Below are positions 35,922 through 44,659 of a DNA stretch of 64,000 bases, one piece after another. The stretch spans positions 248,001 through 312,000 of the forward strand of contig NZ_JAHEHX010000019.1 of assembly GCF_024639685.1 (NCBI RefSeq), read 5' to 3'. The stretch comes from Polaribacter sp. GTDB taxonomy: Bacteria; Bacteroidota; Bacteroidia; Flavobacteriales; Flavobacteriaceae. The number at the start of each line of letters is the position of its first letter. Position 1 is the stretch's first letter. The translations under genes and the position numbers were made by a program. The notes under the pieces are model-generated. The model worked only from the letters and a program-made list of their open reading frames with translations, did no database searches and was not told the DNA's origin.

Positions 35922-36337
35922 TATTATAAAAATATCCAAGAAGCATTCGTTTTCATAAATCAAACATTTTTGTTTGTTTTTATATTTACAATAATAGTTA
36001 TGTTTTCCTTAAAAGGAGAATTAATTGTGGAAATACCTATGGATGTTGTAGTGATAGCTATACCGCTATTAATCTATTTTTCTTTAATGTTTATTATCGG
36101 TTTTTTTTTACAAAAGCTACAGGATCAGAATATGACAAAACAGCATCTGTAGCATTTACAGCTGCAGGTAATAATTTTGAATTGGCAATTGCTGTTGCTA
36201 TTGCTGTTTTTGGTTTAAACTCTGGTCAAGCATTTACTGGGGTAATTGGTCCATTAGTAGAAGTACCTGCTTTAATTCTTTTAGTTCGTGTTTCATTTTG
36301 GTTAAGAAAAAGATATTTTAATAATAGTATAGATTAA
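35922..36337 (+). pseudogene. acr3: C-terminal remnant of an ACR3-type arsenite efflux transporter
   Basis: Two frames join into the last 135 or so residues of an ACR3 transporter. The first reads [20 protein letters not shown] and [20 protein letters not shown]. After a one-base shift near 36112 the second reads [40 protein letters not shown] and [20 protein letters not shown], to TAA at 36337. The [13 protein letters not shown] motif is diagnostic of ACR3. The N-terminal two thirds (about 200 residues) are missing; a TAG at 35919 precedes the frame. No arsR or arsC is present. Confidence 0.85.
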
Positions 36338-36344
36338 TTAAAAA

Positions 36345-36378
36345 AAAAGGATGATAGCAAAACTATCATCCTTTTCTT
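36345..36378. terminator. hairpin terminator between the acr3 remnant and the T9SS protein gene
   Basis: AAAAGGATGATAG pairs with CTATCATCCTTTT around CAAAA (12-13 bp stem). A-rich on one side and T-rich on the other, it can stop transcription both ways and is the terminator of the minus-strand T9SS gene. Confidence 0.82.
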
Positions 36379-36393
36379 ATTCTTAATACTAGT

Positions 36394-38775
36394 TTACTCT
36401 TTAATCAACTTAATAGTTGTTTGACCTTTAGTTGTATTAATTTTTGCTAAATAAACACCTGTACTTAAACTGGTTGCTTGAATAACAGATTGAGCATTAA
36501 TAGTAATTGGTACAAATACTTTTTTACCTAATACGTTATAAACTTCTATACTAGTTATTTCTGCATCTTGCGAATTAATATTCCAGCTTGTTTTTGTTGG
36601 GTTTGGAAATGCAGCAACAGATACTTTTAAGTTATCTGTAGTACTTAAAGTTGTATTTGGCTCTATTATAACACTACCCAAAGCACTTTCATCATCTGGA
36701 TTAGCATTTAAACCTATAATTTCAAAACCATATTGAATTTTTAAACCTGTAGTTAATTCTGCTGCAGTTGCAGAAACAGAAAAATCTCCACTTGCTGGTA
36801 ATGTTATAATTTTTTCTCCATTAAATACATCATTATTATTAGGATCTAAAGCTTTAATAAAAAACTTTGCTGTATAATCATCACTTAATGTGTTTGCACT
36901 TATTGTTCCTTGAAACGTTAAGTCTTTTCCATTAAATGTTGCGCCAGGTTCTACAAAACTAGTGGCTTGCATCATTTTAGCTCCTAATGGGCCTGCAGTA
37001 GCACCTGCATCCGAAGAATTTGTCCAGTAAGCTCTTGCAGCGTTATCTCCTGTTAAGGCTTCTGTATACATATTAAAGTTTGGTTGTAAAACAATGTTAC
37101 CTGAGTTAAAAGAAGATTTTAATTTATCAAATTCCCAAAAGGTTTCAAAACCATCATTAGCTCCACTTGGATTTGAAACTGTCATAAAACCTTTCCATTC
37201 CTTTGTTTCATCTACAGTAACAAGGTTAGATGAATCACTCCCTGTATTATCGTCAGGCTGAGCGTTAAAAGTTATATTATCAAAATAAACAATGTTATCT
37301 TGATTCCTAGCTAAAAAATCTGGAATAATAACTAATAAATTAAAAGTTTTACCAATTTCTGATTTAAAGTCAAAAGCTAACTCTTCCCAGTCTCCATTAG
37401 TAACTGTATTAGCTACTTTAATTTCTTTTGCTATACCACCTGCTCCTTCAAATTTTATACCAACGTCCGTTGCCACATCTTTCCTAACCATTATTTTAAC
37501 AATACTATTTGTATCATCAAACGTAAAAGAACCAATGTCATCAGATATTACTAATGCCCAAGGATTTCCAGCAGCCTTTGCTGTGAATTTTGCCACTTTA
37601 GCCGAAGTATTTGCACCGTCTGTTTTTGGATTATCTACAATTTCTAATGCAGGATTAGAATCATTTTGATCTACAGTCCAATCAAAATTAGCTCCAAAAC
37701 CATCATCTTCAAAATCAATAGGCTCTAATTCATAGTTCACAGTATCTGTGGGTTGTGCGCTAAAGGTTAAGTTATCGAAATAAACAATGTTATCTTGACT
37801 TCTTGCTAAGAAATCTGGAATAATAACTAATTTATTATAAGTAACACCTATTTCAGTTTTAAAATCAAAAGTTAATTCTTCCCAATCTCCATTAGTAACT
37901 GTATTAGCTACTTTAATTTCTTTTGCTACACCACCTGCTCCTTCAAATTTTATACCAACGTCCGTTGCTACATCTTTTCTAACCATTATTTTAACAATAC
38001 TATTTGTATCATCAAATGTAAAAGAACCAATGTCATCAGATATTACTAATGCCCAAGGGTTTCCAGCAGCCTTTGCTGTGAATTTTGCCACTTTAGCCGA
38101 AGTATTTGCACCGTCTGTTTTTGGATTATCTACAATTTCTAATGCAGGATTAGAATCATTTTGATCTACAGTCCAATCAAAATTAGCTCCAAAACCATCA
38201 TCTTCAAAATCAATAGGCTCTAATTCATAGTTCACAGTATCTGTGGGTTGTGCGCTAAAGGTTAAGTTATCGAAATAAACAATGTTATCTTGACTTCTTG
38301 CTAAGAAATCTGGAATAATAACTAATTTATTATAAGTAACACCTATTTCAGTTTTAAAATCAAAAGTTAATTCTTCCCAATCTCCATTAGTAACTGTATT
38401 AGCTACTTTAATTTCTTTTGCTACACCACCTGCTCCTTCAAATTTTATACCAACGTCCGTTGCTACATCTTTTCTAACCATTATTTTAACAATACTATTT
38501 GTATCATCAAATGTAAAAGAACCAATGTCATCAGATATTACTAATGCCCAAGGGTTTCCAGCAGCCTTTGCTGTGAATTTTGCCACTTTAGCCGAAGTAT
38601 TTGCACCGTCTGTTTTTGGATTATCTACAATTTCTAATGCAGGGTTAGAATCATTCTGCTCTACAGTCCATGCCCAGCTATCTCCTAAACCTCCAGATTC
38701 AAAATCTACAGGTCCATTTTGCGAATGCGCAAAAAATGTTGTTGTTAATAAAATAAGTAAAGTAATTTTTTTCAT
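36394..38775 (-). CDS. secreted protein with three 165-residue repeats and a T9SS type A sorting domain
   Basis: A 793-residue protein. It has a signal peptide (MKKITLLILLTTTFFAHSQ), three repeats of 165 residues starting near residue 23 (VDFESGG, IDFEDDG, IDFEDDG; each with DNPKTDGANTSAKVAKFTA and ending IVYFDN-LTFSAQP), a separate beta-rich domain (about 535-720, with VDETKEWKGFMTVSNP), and a C-terminal sorting domain (AFPNPTKTSWNI, then YNVLGKKV, STGVYLAKI, TTIKLIKE). The tail directs export through type IX secretion and surface attachment or release. The repeats look like jelly-roll domains and remind me of binding modules next to glycan enzymes in marine flavobacteria, but I see no catalytic domain. 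ATG at 38775 is followed by a clear signal peptide. Confidence 0.88.
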   Translation of the reverse strand: MKKITLLILLTTTFFAHSQNGPVDFESGGLGDSWAWTVEQNDSNPALEIVDNPKTDGANTSAKVAKFTAKAAGNPWALVISDDIGSFTFDDTNSIVKIMVRKDVATDVGIKFEGAGGVAKEIKVANTVTNGDWEELTFDFKTEIGVTYNKLVIIPDFLARSQDNIVYFDNLTFSAQPTDTVNYELEPIDFEDDGFGANFDWTVDQNDSNPALEIVDNPKTDGANTSAKVAKFTAKAAGNPWALVISDDIGSFTFDDTNSIVKIMVRKDVATDVGIKFEGAGGVAKEIKVANTVTNGDWEELTFDFKTEIGVTYNKLVIIPDFLARSQDNIVYFDNLTFSAQPTDTVNYELEPIDFEDDGFGANFDWTVDQNDSNPALEIVDNPKTDGANTSAKVAKFTAKAAGNPWALVISDDIGSFTFDDTNSIVKIMVRKDVATDVGIKFEGAGGIAKEIKVANTVTNGDWEELAFDFKSEIGKTFNLLVIIPDFLARNQDNIVYFDNITFNAQPDDNTGSDSSNLVTVDETKEWKGFMTVSNPSGANDGFETFWEFDKLKSSFNSGNIVLQPNFNMYTEALTGDNAARAYWTNSSDAGATAGPLGAKMMQATSFVEPGATFNGKDLTFQGTISANTLSDDYTAKFFIKALDPNNNDVFNGEKIITLPASGDFSVSATAAELTTGLKIQYGFEIIGLNANPDDESALGSVIIEPNTTLSTTDNLKVSVAAFPNPTKTSWNINSQDAEITSIEVYNVLGKKVFVPITINAQSVIQATSLSTGVYLAKINTTKGQTTIKLIKE
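37225..38709 (-). repeat. three tandem 495-bp coding repeats
   Basis: The period is exactly 495 bp: AAAATCAATA or its variant recurs at 37711, 38206 and 38701. I found no base difference between copies 1 and 2 over at least 400 bp (for example 37711-38145 against 38206-38640). Copy 3 (lowest coordinates) is identical to the others in about half its length but diverged in its low-coordinate half. This mosaic pattern indicates recent unequal exchange or gene conversion. Confidence 0.95.
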
Positions 38776-39390
38776 GTTTATGTATTTAGAATTAAATATT
38801 TCTAAAATTACTACATGACATATTAAATATTCAATAAATTTATTGCATAAAAAGTATACATATCTTAATTTAAAATAAGAATTAATGAAATTAACTGCAA
38901 ACAAAGAGATTTTCGTTATTAAAATATTTTTTAAAAAAAGTAATTAAAATGATTTGTTGTAATAATGTTGTGGTAATTATAAATATTTACATCGTCTATA
39001 ATTAAAATTTTATGAATATTTAAGATCTATTACACACTTTATTTGTTTCTTGTGTAAAAATGATTTGAAAATAGAATACACTGTATTTTAAAATATAAAA
39101 AAATACAGTGTTCAAATCAACTTAAAATATAATATTAATCAACGTAATAAAATTTTAGATCTTGTTTCCTTTAACTTTTTACATATCCTTTCATCTTTAG
39201 TTAATCTAAAATAGTGTACAAAAATAAAATCATAGAAACATTATCTAATTTTTTTAAAATTTGAGTACTAGTTTAGAGATCTAATAGAATTGCTTTTAAT
39301 ACAGGCTGTTGTTCCGCAGTTAAATTTGTGAGTAACAATAGGGGTAGTTATCAACTATAGTTAAAAATGAATTAGAGATAAAAAAATATT
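38776..39390. other. gene-free AT-rich region with a long imperfect palindrome
   Basis: About 615 bp between the EamA transporter stop and the T9SS protein start, both on the minus strand. It holds no open frame I can support. It contains the inverted repeat at 39061-39119 and presumably the promoter of the T9SS gene. Confidence 0.6.
39061..39119. repeat. 59-nt imperfect inverted repeat
   Basis: Outer arms TGATTTGAA and TTCAAATCA match perfectly. Inner arms CACTGTATTTT and AAAATACAGTG also match. A 9-nt insert in the left arm would bulge. There is no T run outside it, so it is not an obvious terminator. Confidence 0.75.
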
Positions 39391-40278
39391 TTATTTTCTT
39401 TTCCTAGTAGTAATAAAGTATACACCAGTAAGCAACACAGCAGACGCAATTATTGATTGCACAGATAACTTTTCATTTAAAAAATACCAACCCATAAATA
39501 ATGCTATAACAGGGTTTACATAGGCAGAAGTAGAGACTTTTTCTGGACTTACTTTTTTTAGCAAATAGTTAAAAGCTGTAAAAGCAATGATACCTCCAAA
39601 TACTACAAGTAAAGACATGGCTATTTTAACTTCTAAACTCCAATTTACTGGAGAAATCCAAGTTTCATTAAACCCTAAACTCATAAACAGCAAAAATGTA
39701 CCTGCTACTAACATTTGGTAACCAGTAGTTACCAAAAAACTTTTTGGTAAATCTGCTTTAGAGACAAATACACTTCCATAACTCCAACTTAATACACAAG
39801 TCAGCATCATAAAAACACCTATTAATCTACCTTCAGAAGAAACTAATTCTTTTTGATTTACTAATAAATACATCCCAAACATGCCCAAAACCACGCCAAC
39901 TATAGATTTTTTTTGAAAAGGTTTTCTGTCGATAAATCTTAATAAAAATAAAACAAATAAGGGTTGTGTAGAAGCTATTAAAGCACCAAAACCACTATCT
40001 ACAAATTTTAAAGCCCAAACAAAAACTCCATTCCCATAAATTAGAAAAAAGAAAGAAGCTATTGCGGAATTTAACATTTGCTTTTTACTTATTGTAAAGG
40101 AATGTTTCAAAATTAAAGCCATAATTATCATTAAAATACCGGCAACAAGAAAACGAATTGAGGCCAAAAAAAACGGAGGTAATTCTGTTACTGCAACTTT
40201 ATTAAATAAATAAGTAGATCCCCAAATAATGTAAATGGAGATAAAAGATAAAATTATTAAAACCTTAGAATTTTTCAG
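39391..40278 (-). CDS. EamA/DMT family transporter, apparently CTG start
   Basis: A drug/metabolite transporter with ten hydrophobic helices and two EamA repeats. The first usual start codon, TTG at 40167, would remove the first helix. The frame upstream encodes a normal beginning: KNSKVLIILSFISIYIIWGS, TYLFNKVAVTELPPFF. Between the stop TAA (40300-40302) and this segment there is no ATG, GTG or TTG. CTG at 40276-40278 gives a 295-residue protein, standard for the family; an ATT lies five codons further up. The substrate is unknown. It follows hisIE after 48 bp and may be read with the his operon. Confidence 0.8.
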   Translation of the reverse strand: MKNSKVLIILSFISIYIIWGSTYLFNKVAVTELPPFFLASIRFLVAGILMIIMALILKHSFTISKKQMLNSAIASFFFLIYGNGVFVWALKFVDSGFGALIASTQPLFVLFLLRFIDRKPFQKKSIVGVVLGMFGMYLLVNQKELVSSEGRLIGVFMMLTCVLSWSYGSVFVSKADLPKSFLVTTGYQMLVAGTFLLFMSLGFNETWISPVNWSLEVKIAMSLLVVFGGIIAFTAFNYLLKKVSPEKVSTSAYVNPVIALFMGWYFLNEKLSVQSIIASAVLLTGVYFITTRKRK

Positions 40279-40326
40279 ATGATGATATTTAATTTTAAAT
40301 TAAAAACTGTATTTCAATAATATAAA

Positions 40327-40926
40327 TTATTTTTGTCTCATTATTAATTCTGCTTCAATATCCTTTAAAGTAAAACCTTTAGCCTGTAATAATATTAAGT
40401 AATGAAATAATAAATCTGCTGATTCGTATAGAAACAATTCATCATTATTATCCATAGCTTCAATAACAGTTTCTACTGCCTCCTCACCTACTTTCTGAGC
40501 TACTTTATTAATTCCTTTCGAAAATAAACTTGCTACATAAGATTTTTGAGTGTCTTTATTGGCTACTCTCTCAGAAATAACACTTTCTAAAGTTGATAAA
40601 AAACCAAAGTTTGATGTGTTTGTTTCATTCCAACAAGTATCAGAACCTGTATGACAAGTGGGTCCTTTTGGATGAACTAGAATTAATAATGAATCATTAT
40701 CACAATCATTTTTAATATCAACCAGCTCTAAAACATTACCACTTTCTTCACCTTTAGTCCATAATCTATTTTTAGTTCTAGAAAAAAATGTAACCTGCTT
40801 AGTTTCTATAGTTTTATTGTACGCTTCCTGATTCATATAGCCCAACATTAACACGTTTTTTGTTGTGGAATCTTGAATGATTGCTGGCACTAAACCATCG
40901 TTATTTTTATTAAAATCTATTGTCAT
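40327..40926 (-). CDS. hisIE: bifunctional phosphoribosyl-AMP cyclohydrolase / phosphoribosyl-ATP diphosphatase
   Basis: A 199-residue fusion doing steps 2 and 3 of histidine synthesis. HisI (about 1-105) has MLGYMNQEAYNKT, FFSRTKNRLWTKGE and the metal cysteines in GPTCHTGSDTCW. HisE (about 110-199) has QKVGEEAVETVIEAMDNND, an MazG-like helix set with metal-binding acidic residues. It is the last his gene, 18 bp after hisF. Confidence 0.96.
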   Translation of the reverse strand: MTIDFNKNNDGLVPAIIQDSTTKNVLMLGYMNQEAYNKTIETKQVTFFSRTKNRLWTKGEESGNVLELVDIKNDCDNDSLLILVHPKGPTCHTGSDTCWNETNTSNFGFLSTLESVISERVANKDTQKSYVASLFSKGINKVAQKVGEEAVETVIEAMDNNDELFLYESADLLFHYLILLQAKGFTLKDIEAELIMRQK

Positions 40927-40944
40927 CAGTCTAAAAATTGCTAT

Positions 40945-41700
40945 TTATAATCGAATTGGAATGTTGTTATTTTTTAACTCTTGTTTTAAATCAGGAATAG
41001 GAATCTCTCCAAAATGAAAAACACTTGCTGCTAATGCTGCATCTGATTTACCTTCTACAAATGTATCTATAAAATGTTGCACAGAACCAGCTCCTCCAGA
41101 AGCTATAATTGGAATATTCAGTTCTGTGGATAATTTTGCTAAAGCTGCATTTGCAAAACCAGCTTTTGTGCCATCATTATTCATAGATGTAAATAAAATT
41201 TCTCCTGCACCAAGTTTTTCAACTTCCTTAGCCCAAGCAAATAAATTTATATTAGTAGGAATTGTACCTCCTGCCAAATGCACTAACCACTCACCATCAA
41301 CTTGTTTAGCATCTATTGCTACAACCACACATTGGCTTCCAAATTTGTCAGATAATTCATTAATCAAATCTGGTCTTTTTACTGCTGAGGAATTGATTGA
41401 TACTTTATCTGCACCAGATTTTAGTAAGGCATTTACATGCTCTACAGAAGAAATTCCACCACCAACTGTAAACGGAATATTTACTTGCTCAGCCACCTTT
41501 AAAACCATGTCTAAGGTTGTGCCTCTATTTTCTAAAGTTGCAGCTATATCTAAAAAAACAAGCTCATCTGCGCCTAAATCTGCATATTGTTTTGCTAAAA
41601 CTACTGGATCTCCTGCATCAATTAAATTTACGAAGTTGACACCTTTTACAGTTCGTCCGTTTTTAATATCTAAACAAGGAATTATTCTTTTTGTGAGCAT
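40945..41700 (-). CDS. hisF: imidazole glycerol phosphate synthase cyclase subunit
   Basis: A 251-residue TIM barrel starting [20 protein letters not shown], with catalytic Asp residues in CLDIKNG (Asp11) and in the second half-barrel phosphate loop region ([14 protein letters not shown], Asp near 130). Two phosphate-binding loops are seen ([15 protein letters not shown]). With HisH it makes imidazole glycerol phosphate and AICAR. A 62-bp spacer with AGCTxxTTGC repeat units separates it from hisA. Confidence 0.97.
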   Translation of the reverse strand: MLTKRIIPCLDIKNGRTVKGVNFVNLIDAGDPVVLAKQYADLGADELVFLDIAATLENRGTTLDMVLKVAEQVNIPFTVGGGISSVEHVNALLKSGADKVSINSSAVKRPDLINELSDKFGSQCVVVAIDAKQVDGEWLVHLAGGTIPTNINLFAWAKEVEKLGAGEILFTSMNNDGTKAGFANAALAKLSTELNIPIIASGGAGSVQHFIDTFVEGKSDAALAASVFHFGEIPIPDLKQELKNNNIPIRL

Positions 41701-41762
41701 AGTATTGCTTTTGGCATTTTGCTTTTAGCTGTTTGCAAATAGCTAACATCTAAAACAAATAG

Positions 41763-42500
41763 CTAATTATTTAATATAAAATTTTCCAATTGCTTTAAAC
41801 TGATTTTATTCTCATAAATGGCTTTACCTATAATAACACCTTCACAACCATTTACTGCTAGTTTTGGCAATTCATCAAATGTTGAAATTCCACCAGAAGC
41901 AATTAATTTTAAAGGAGTTACCTTTGACAACAATTCTGAATACATATCAAAACTTGGCCCTTGTAACATTCCATCTTTAGAAATATCGGTACAAATAACA
42001 TATTGAATTCCTTTTTGCTGATACTCTTTTACAAAAGGAATTAAGGCCAAACTACTTTCTTCTTGCCAACCATTTGTTGCTATTTTCCCTCCTGAATTAT
42101 CTGGATAAAAATCGGCTCCTAAAATAATTTTATCAGCACCATATTTAGTAATCCAGCTTTCAAAAATACTAGGATTTTTAACAACTATACTTCCACCTGT
42201 AATTTGATTTGCACCAGAATTAAAGGCAATTTCTAAATCTTTATCAGATTTTAAACCACCACCAAAATCTATTTTTAAATTTGTTTTAGAAGCAATTTGT
42301 TCTAAAACTTTATAGTTGATAATTTCACTTGCTTTTGCACCGTCTAAATCAACTACATGCAAGTTCTCAATACCTGAAGCTTCAAATTCTTTGGCAACCT
42401 CTAAAGGGTTTTCATTATATATTTTTTTGGTATTATAATCGCCTTTTGTTAAACGAACACATTTACCATCTATAATATCTATTGCTGGAATTATTCTCAT
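41763..42500 (-). CDS. hisA: ProFAR isomerase
   Basis: A 245-residue TIM barrel starting [22 protein letters not shown], with catalytic Asp8 in AIDIIDG and the second acid in [14 protein letters not shown]. Phosphate loops FGGGLKS and IASGGIS are present. HisA opens the ribose ring of ProFAR in histidine synthesis. It is separated from hisH by a 367-bp insert that carries two hairpins and a nuclease remnant. Confidence 0.96.
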   Translation of the reverse strand: MRIIPAIDIIDGKCVRLTKGDYNTKKIYNENPLEVAKEFEASGIENLHVVDLDGAKASEIINYKVLEQIASKTNLKIDFGGGLKSDKDLEIAFNSGANQITGGSIVVKNPSIFESWITKYGADKIILGADFYPDNSGGKIATNGWQEESSLALIPFVKEYQQKGIQYVICTDISKDGMLQGPSFDMYSELLSKVTPLKLIASGGISTFDELPKLAVNGCEGVIIGKAIYENKISLKQLENFILNN

Positions 42501-42539
42501 TGATTAACCTGTTAATCAACCCTGAACTTGTTTCAGGGT
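42501..42539. repeat. two back-to-back small hairpins (REP-like) between hisA and hisH
   Basis: TGATTAAC/GTTAATCA (42501-42518, 2-nt loop) is followed directly by ACCCTGAA/TTTCAGGGT (42519-42539). The second, CCTGAACTTGTTTCAGG, is the type of short palindrome often scattered in Bacteroidota intergenic DNA. Confidence 0.65.
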
Positions 42540-42561
42540 GTTTATTATATTTCTAATATTC

Positions 42562-42818
42562 TTAAATCGGATTTGATTTTTCAACCAAATTCCATTTCAA
42601 ATCTATATGCCAATTCTTCAATTGACTTTCTCTTTTTCTAGCCATTTTATTATCTTCAAATGTTTCAAAATAAATCAATTCAAAAACATTATACTTTCTT
42701 GTAAAATTAGCTCCATTTCCAGATTTATGAACTTTAATTCTTTTTCTGAGTCTTTAGTAAAACCAACATATTGTAAAGTTCTATTTTTATTTGATAAAAT
42801 GTAACAATAATAATTCAC
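42562..42818 (-). pseudogene. frameshifted GIY-YIG nuclease domain gene
   Basis: From GTG 42818 the frame reads NYYCYILSNKNRTLQYVGFT and KDSEKE, then runs off. A one-base shift in an A run (near 42740) restores KVHKSGNGANFTRKYNVFEL, IYFETFEDNKMARKRESQLK and NWHIDLKWNLVEKSNPI with TAA at 42562. YYCYIL and YVGFT are the two halves of the GIY-YIG signature. The family is the short, single-domain UPF0213-like type often found as mobile-looking inserts in flavobacterial operons. It sits inside the his operon between hisH and hisA, in the operon direction. Confidence 0.85.
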
Positions 42819-42867
42819 AATTTAAATAACTAAAAATAATAGATTCTGAAAAACCTTCAGAATGAAA

Positions 42868-43449
42868 TTATAGCTTTAAAAAATTCTCAAGAATTTTTGA
42901 ACCTTTAATTCCAGACTTTTCTGGATGAAATTGTACTCCATAAAAATTATCTTTATATAATGCTGAAGCATATTCAATTTCATAATCTGTTGTTGCAATA
43001 GCTTCTGAGCAATTTTCTGCATAAAAACTATGTACCAAATACATAAATTCTTTTTCCTTAATACCTTTAAATAAGTCTGATTGTAAGTTATAAATCACAT
43101 TCCAACCCATTTGAGGAACCTTTAGTTTTTCAGAAAACTTTTTAATAGCAACATCAAAAATACCTAAACCTTTGGTATTGCCTTCTTCAGAGGAATTACA
43201 CATTAATTGCATACCCAAACAAATACCCAAAACTGGTTGTTTTAAAGTTGGAATAACTTTATCTAAACCACTTTCTTTTAGCATTTTCATTGCTGAACTT
43301 GCTTCACCAACTCCAGGAAAAATTACTTTATCTGCAGCTTTTATTTCATCAATATTATTAGATAAAACAGCTTCTATACCTAATCTCTTAAAAGCAAACT
43401 GTATGCTTTTAATGTTTCCTGCACCATAATCTATGATTACTAATTTCAT
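42868..43449 (-). CDS. hisH: imidazole glycerol phosphate synthase glutamine amidotransferase subunit
   Basis: A 193-residue class I glutaminase. The start MKLVIIDYGAGNIKSIQFAF is canonical (an upstream in-frame start at 43479 would add a repeat-derived stretch). The nucleophile Cys is in GICLGMQLMCNSSEEG (near 77), and GVQFHPEKSG supplies the His and Glu of the triad. It feeds ammonia to HisF. The 70-bp gap to hisB holds AGCTxxTTGC/GCCAAAAGC repeats. Confidence 0.96.
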   Translation of the reverse strand: MKLVIIDYGAGNIKSIQFAFKRLGIEAVLSNNIDEIKAADKVIFPGVGEASSAMKMLKESGLDKVIPTLKQPVLGICLGMQLMCNSSEEGNTKGLGIFDVAIKKFSEKLKVPQMGWNVIYNLQSDLFKGIKEKEFMYLVHSFYAENCSEAIATTDYEIEYASALYKDNFYGVQFHPEKSGIKGSKILENFLKL

Positions 43450-43519
43450 TTTTGATAGCTTTTGGCTTTTGGCTTTCAACTTTTAGCAAACAGCTAAATG
43501 CAAATGACTAAAACCTAAA

Positions 43520-44659
43520 TTATAACATTCCTTTTGTTGAGGGTAAAAACATCTTATTGGCATCTCTTTTTACAGCCATTTTCATAGCTTTTGCAAACGC
43601 TTTAAAAATACCCTCTATTTTGTGATGCTCATTTGTGCCTTCTGCTTTGATATTCAAGTTGCATTTTGCACCATCTGTGAATGATTTAAATAAATGGAAA
43701 AACATTTCTGTTGGCATATCACCTATCATTTCACGTTTAAATCCTGCATCCCACTCTAACCAATTTCTACCTCCAAAATCTATAGCCACTTGTGCTAAGC
43801 AATCATCCATAGGTAAACAAAAACCATATCTTTCTATACCCAATTTATTGCCCAAAGCTTTATAGAAAATTTCTCCAAAAGCAATCATGGTATCTTCTAT
43901 AGTGTGATGTTCATCTACTTCCAAATCACCATCAACTTTAATGGTTAAATCCATGTTTCCATGTCTACCAATTTGATCTAACATATGATCGAAAAACTTT
44001 AAGCCAGTATCAATGTCATTTTTACCTGAACCATCTAAATTTATCTGAATGTAAATTTTAGTTTCATTAGTATTTCTTGTGATTTCTGCAACTCTGTCTT
44101 GTAATTTTAAAAACTCATAAATTGTTTTCCAATCTGTGCTTGTTAATGCAATTGCTTCTAAAATTTCTTTTTTTGATGATTCAATTTCATCAGCTCCTAA
44201 CTCTAGATTTTCAGATAAATAAATACCTTTTGTACCTAAATTTTTAGCCAACTCCATATCTGTAATTCTATCACCCAAAACAAAAGAATTTTCTAAATCA
44301 TAATCATCAGAAAAATACTTGGTTAACAAACCTGTTCTTGGTTTACGTGTTTCTGCATTTTCATGAGGAAAAGTTTTATCAATACAAACCTCAGAAAAAA
44401 CAACACCTTCTTTTTCAAAGGCTGTTATGATTTTATTTTGAGCAGGCCAAAAAGTATCTTCAGGAAATGATTCTGTACCTAACCCATCTTGATTGGTAAC
44501 CATTACCAATTCAAAATCTAATTCACTGGCTATTTTAGCCATGTATTGAAAAACCTTAGGATAATATTCTAATTTTTCTAAACTATCTAATTGATAATCT
44601 ACAGGTGGTTCTAGAACCAAAGTTCCATCTCTATCTATAAAAAGTACTTTTTTAGGCAT
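43520..44659 (-). CDS. hisB: bifunctional histidinol-phosphatase / imidazoleglycerol-phosphate dehydratase
   Basis: A 379-residue fusion. The N-terminal HAD phosphatase (about 1-165) has the nucleophile motif FIDRDGTL (Asp9, Asp11) and [12 protein letters not shown]. The dehydratase (about 190-379) has [28 protein letters not shown] and [15 protein letters not shown], the His-rich metal sites. It carries out steps 6 and 8 of the pathway. The first codons overlap hisC by 8 bp. The fused form also occurs in E. coli. Confidence 0.97.
   Translation of the reverse strand: MPKKVLFIDRDGTLVLEPPVDYQLDSLEKLEYYPKVFQYMAKIASELDFELVMVTNQDGLGTESFPEDTFWPAQNKIITAFEKEGVVFSEVCIDKTFPHENAETRKPRTGLLTKYFSDDYDLENSFVLGDRITDMELAKNLGTKGIYLSENLELGADEIESSKKEILEAIALTSTDWKTIYEFLKLQDRVAEITRNTNETKIYIQINLDGSGKNDIDTGLKFFDHMLDQIGRHGNMDLTIKVDGDLEVDEHHTIEDTMIAFGEIFYKALGNKLGIERYGFCLPMDDCLAQVAIDFGGRNWLEWDAGFKREMIGDMPTEMFFHLFKSFTDGAKCNLNIKAEGTNEHHKIEGIFKAFAKAMKMAVKRDANKMFLPSTKGML

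Noticed and set aside
38525..38818. Plus-strand frame across the repeat region
   Set aside because: Antisense of the first repeat and signal peptide of the T9SS protein.
41126..41728. 200-residue plus-strand frame opposite hisF
   Set aside because: It is antisense to a fully conserved hisF, has Ser/Lys/Pro-rich low-complexity composition and no recognisable motif.
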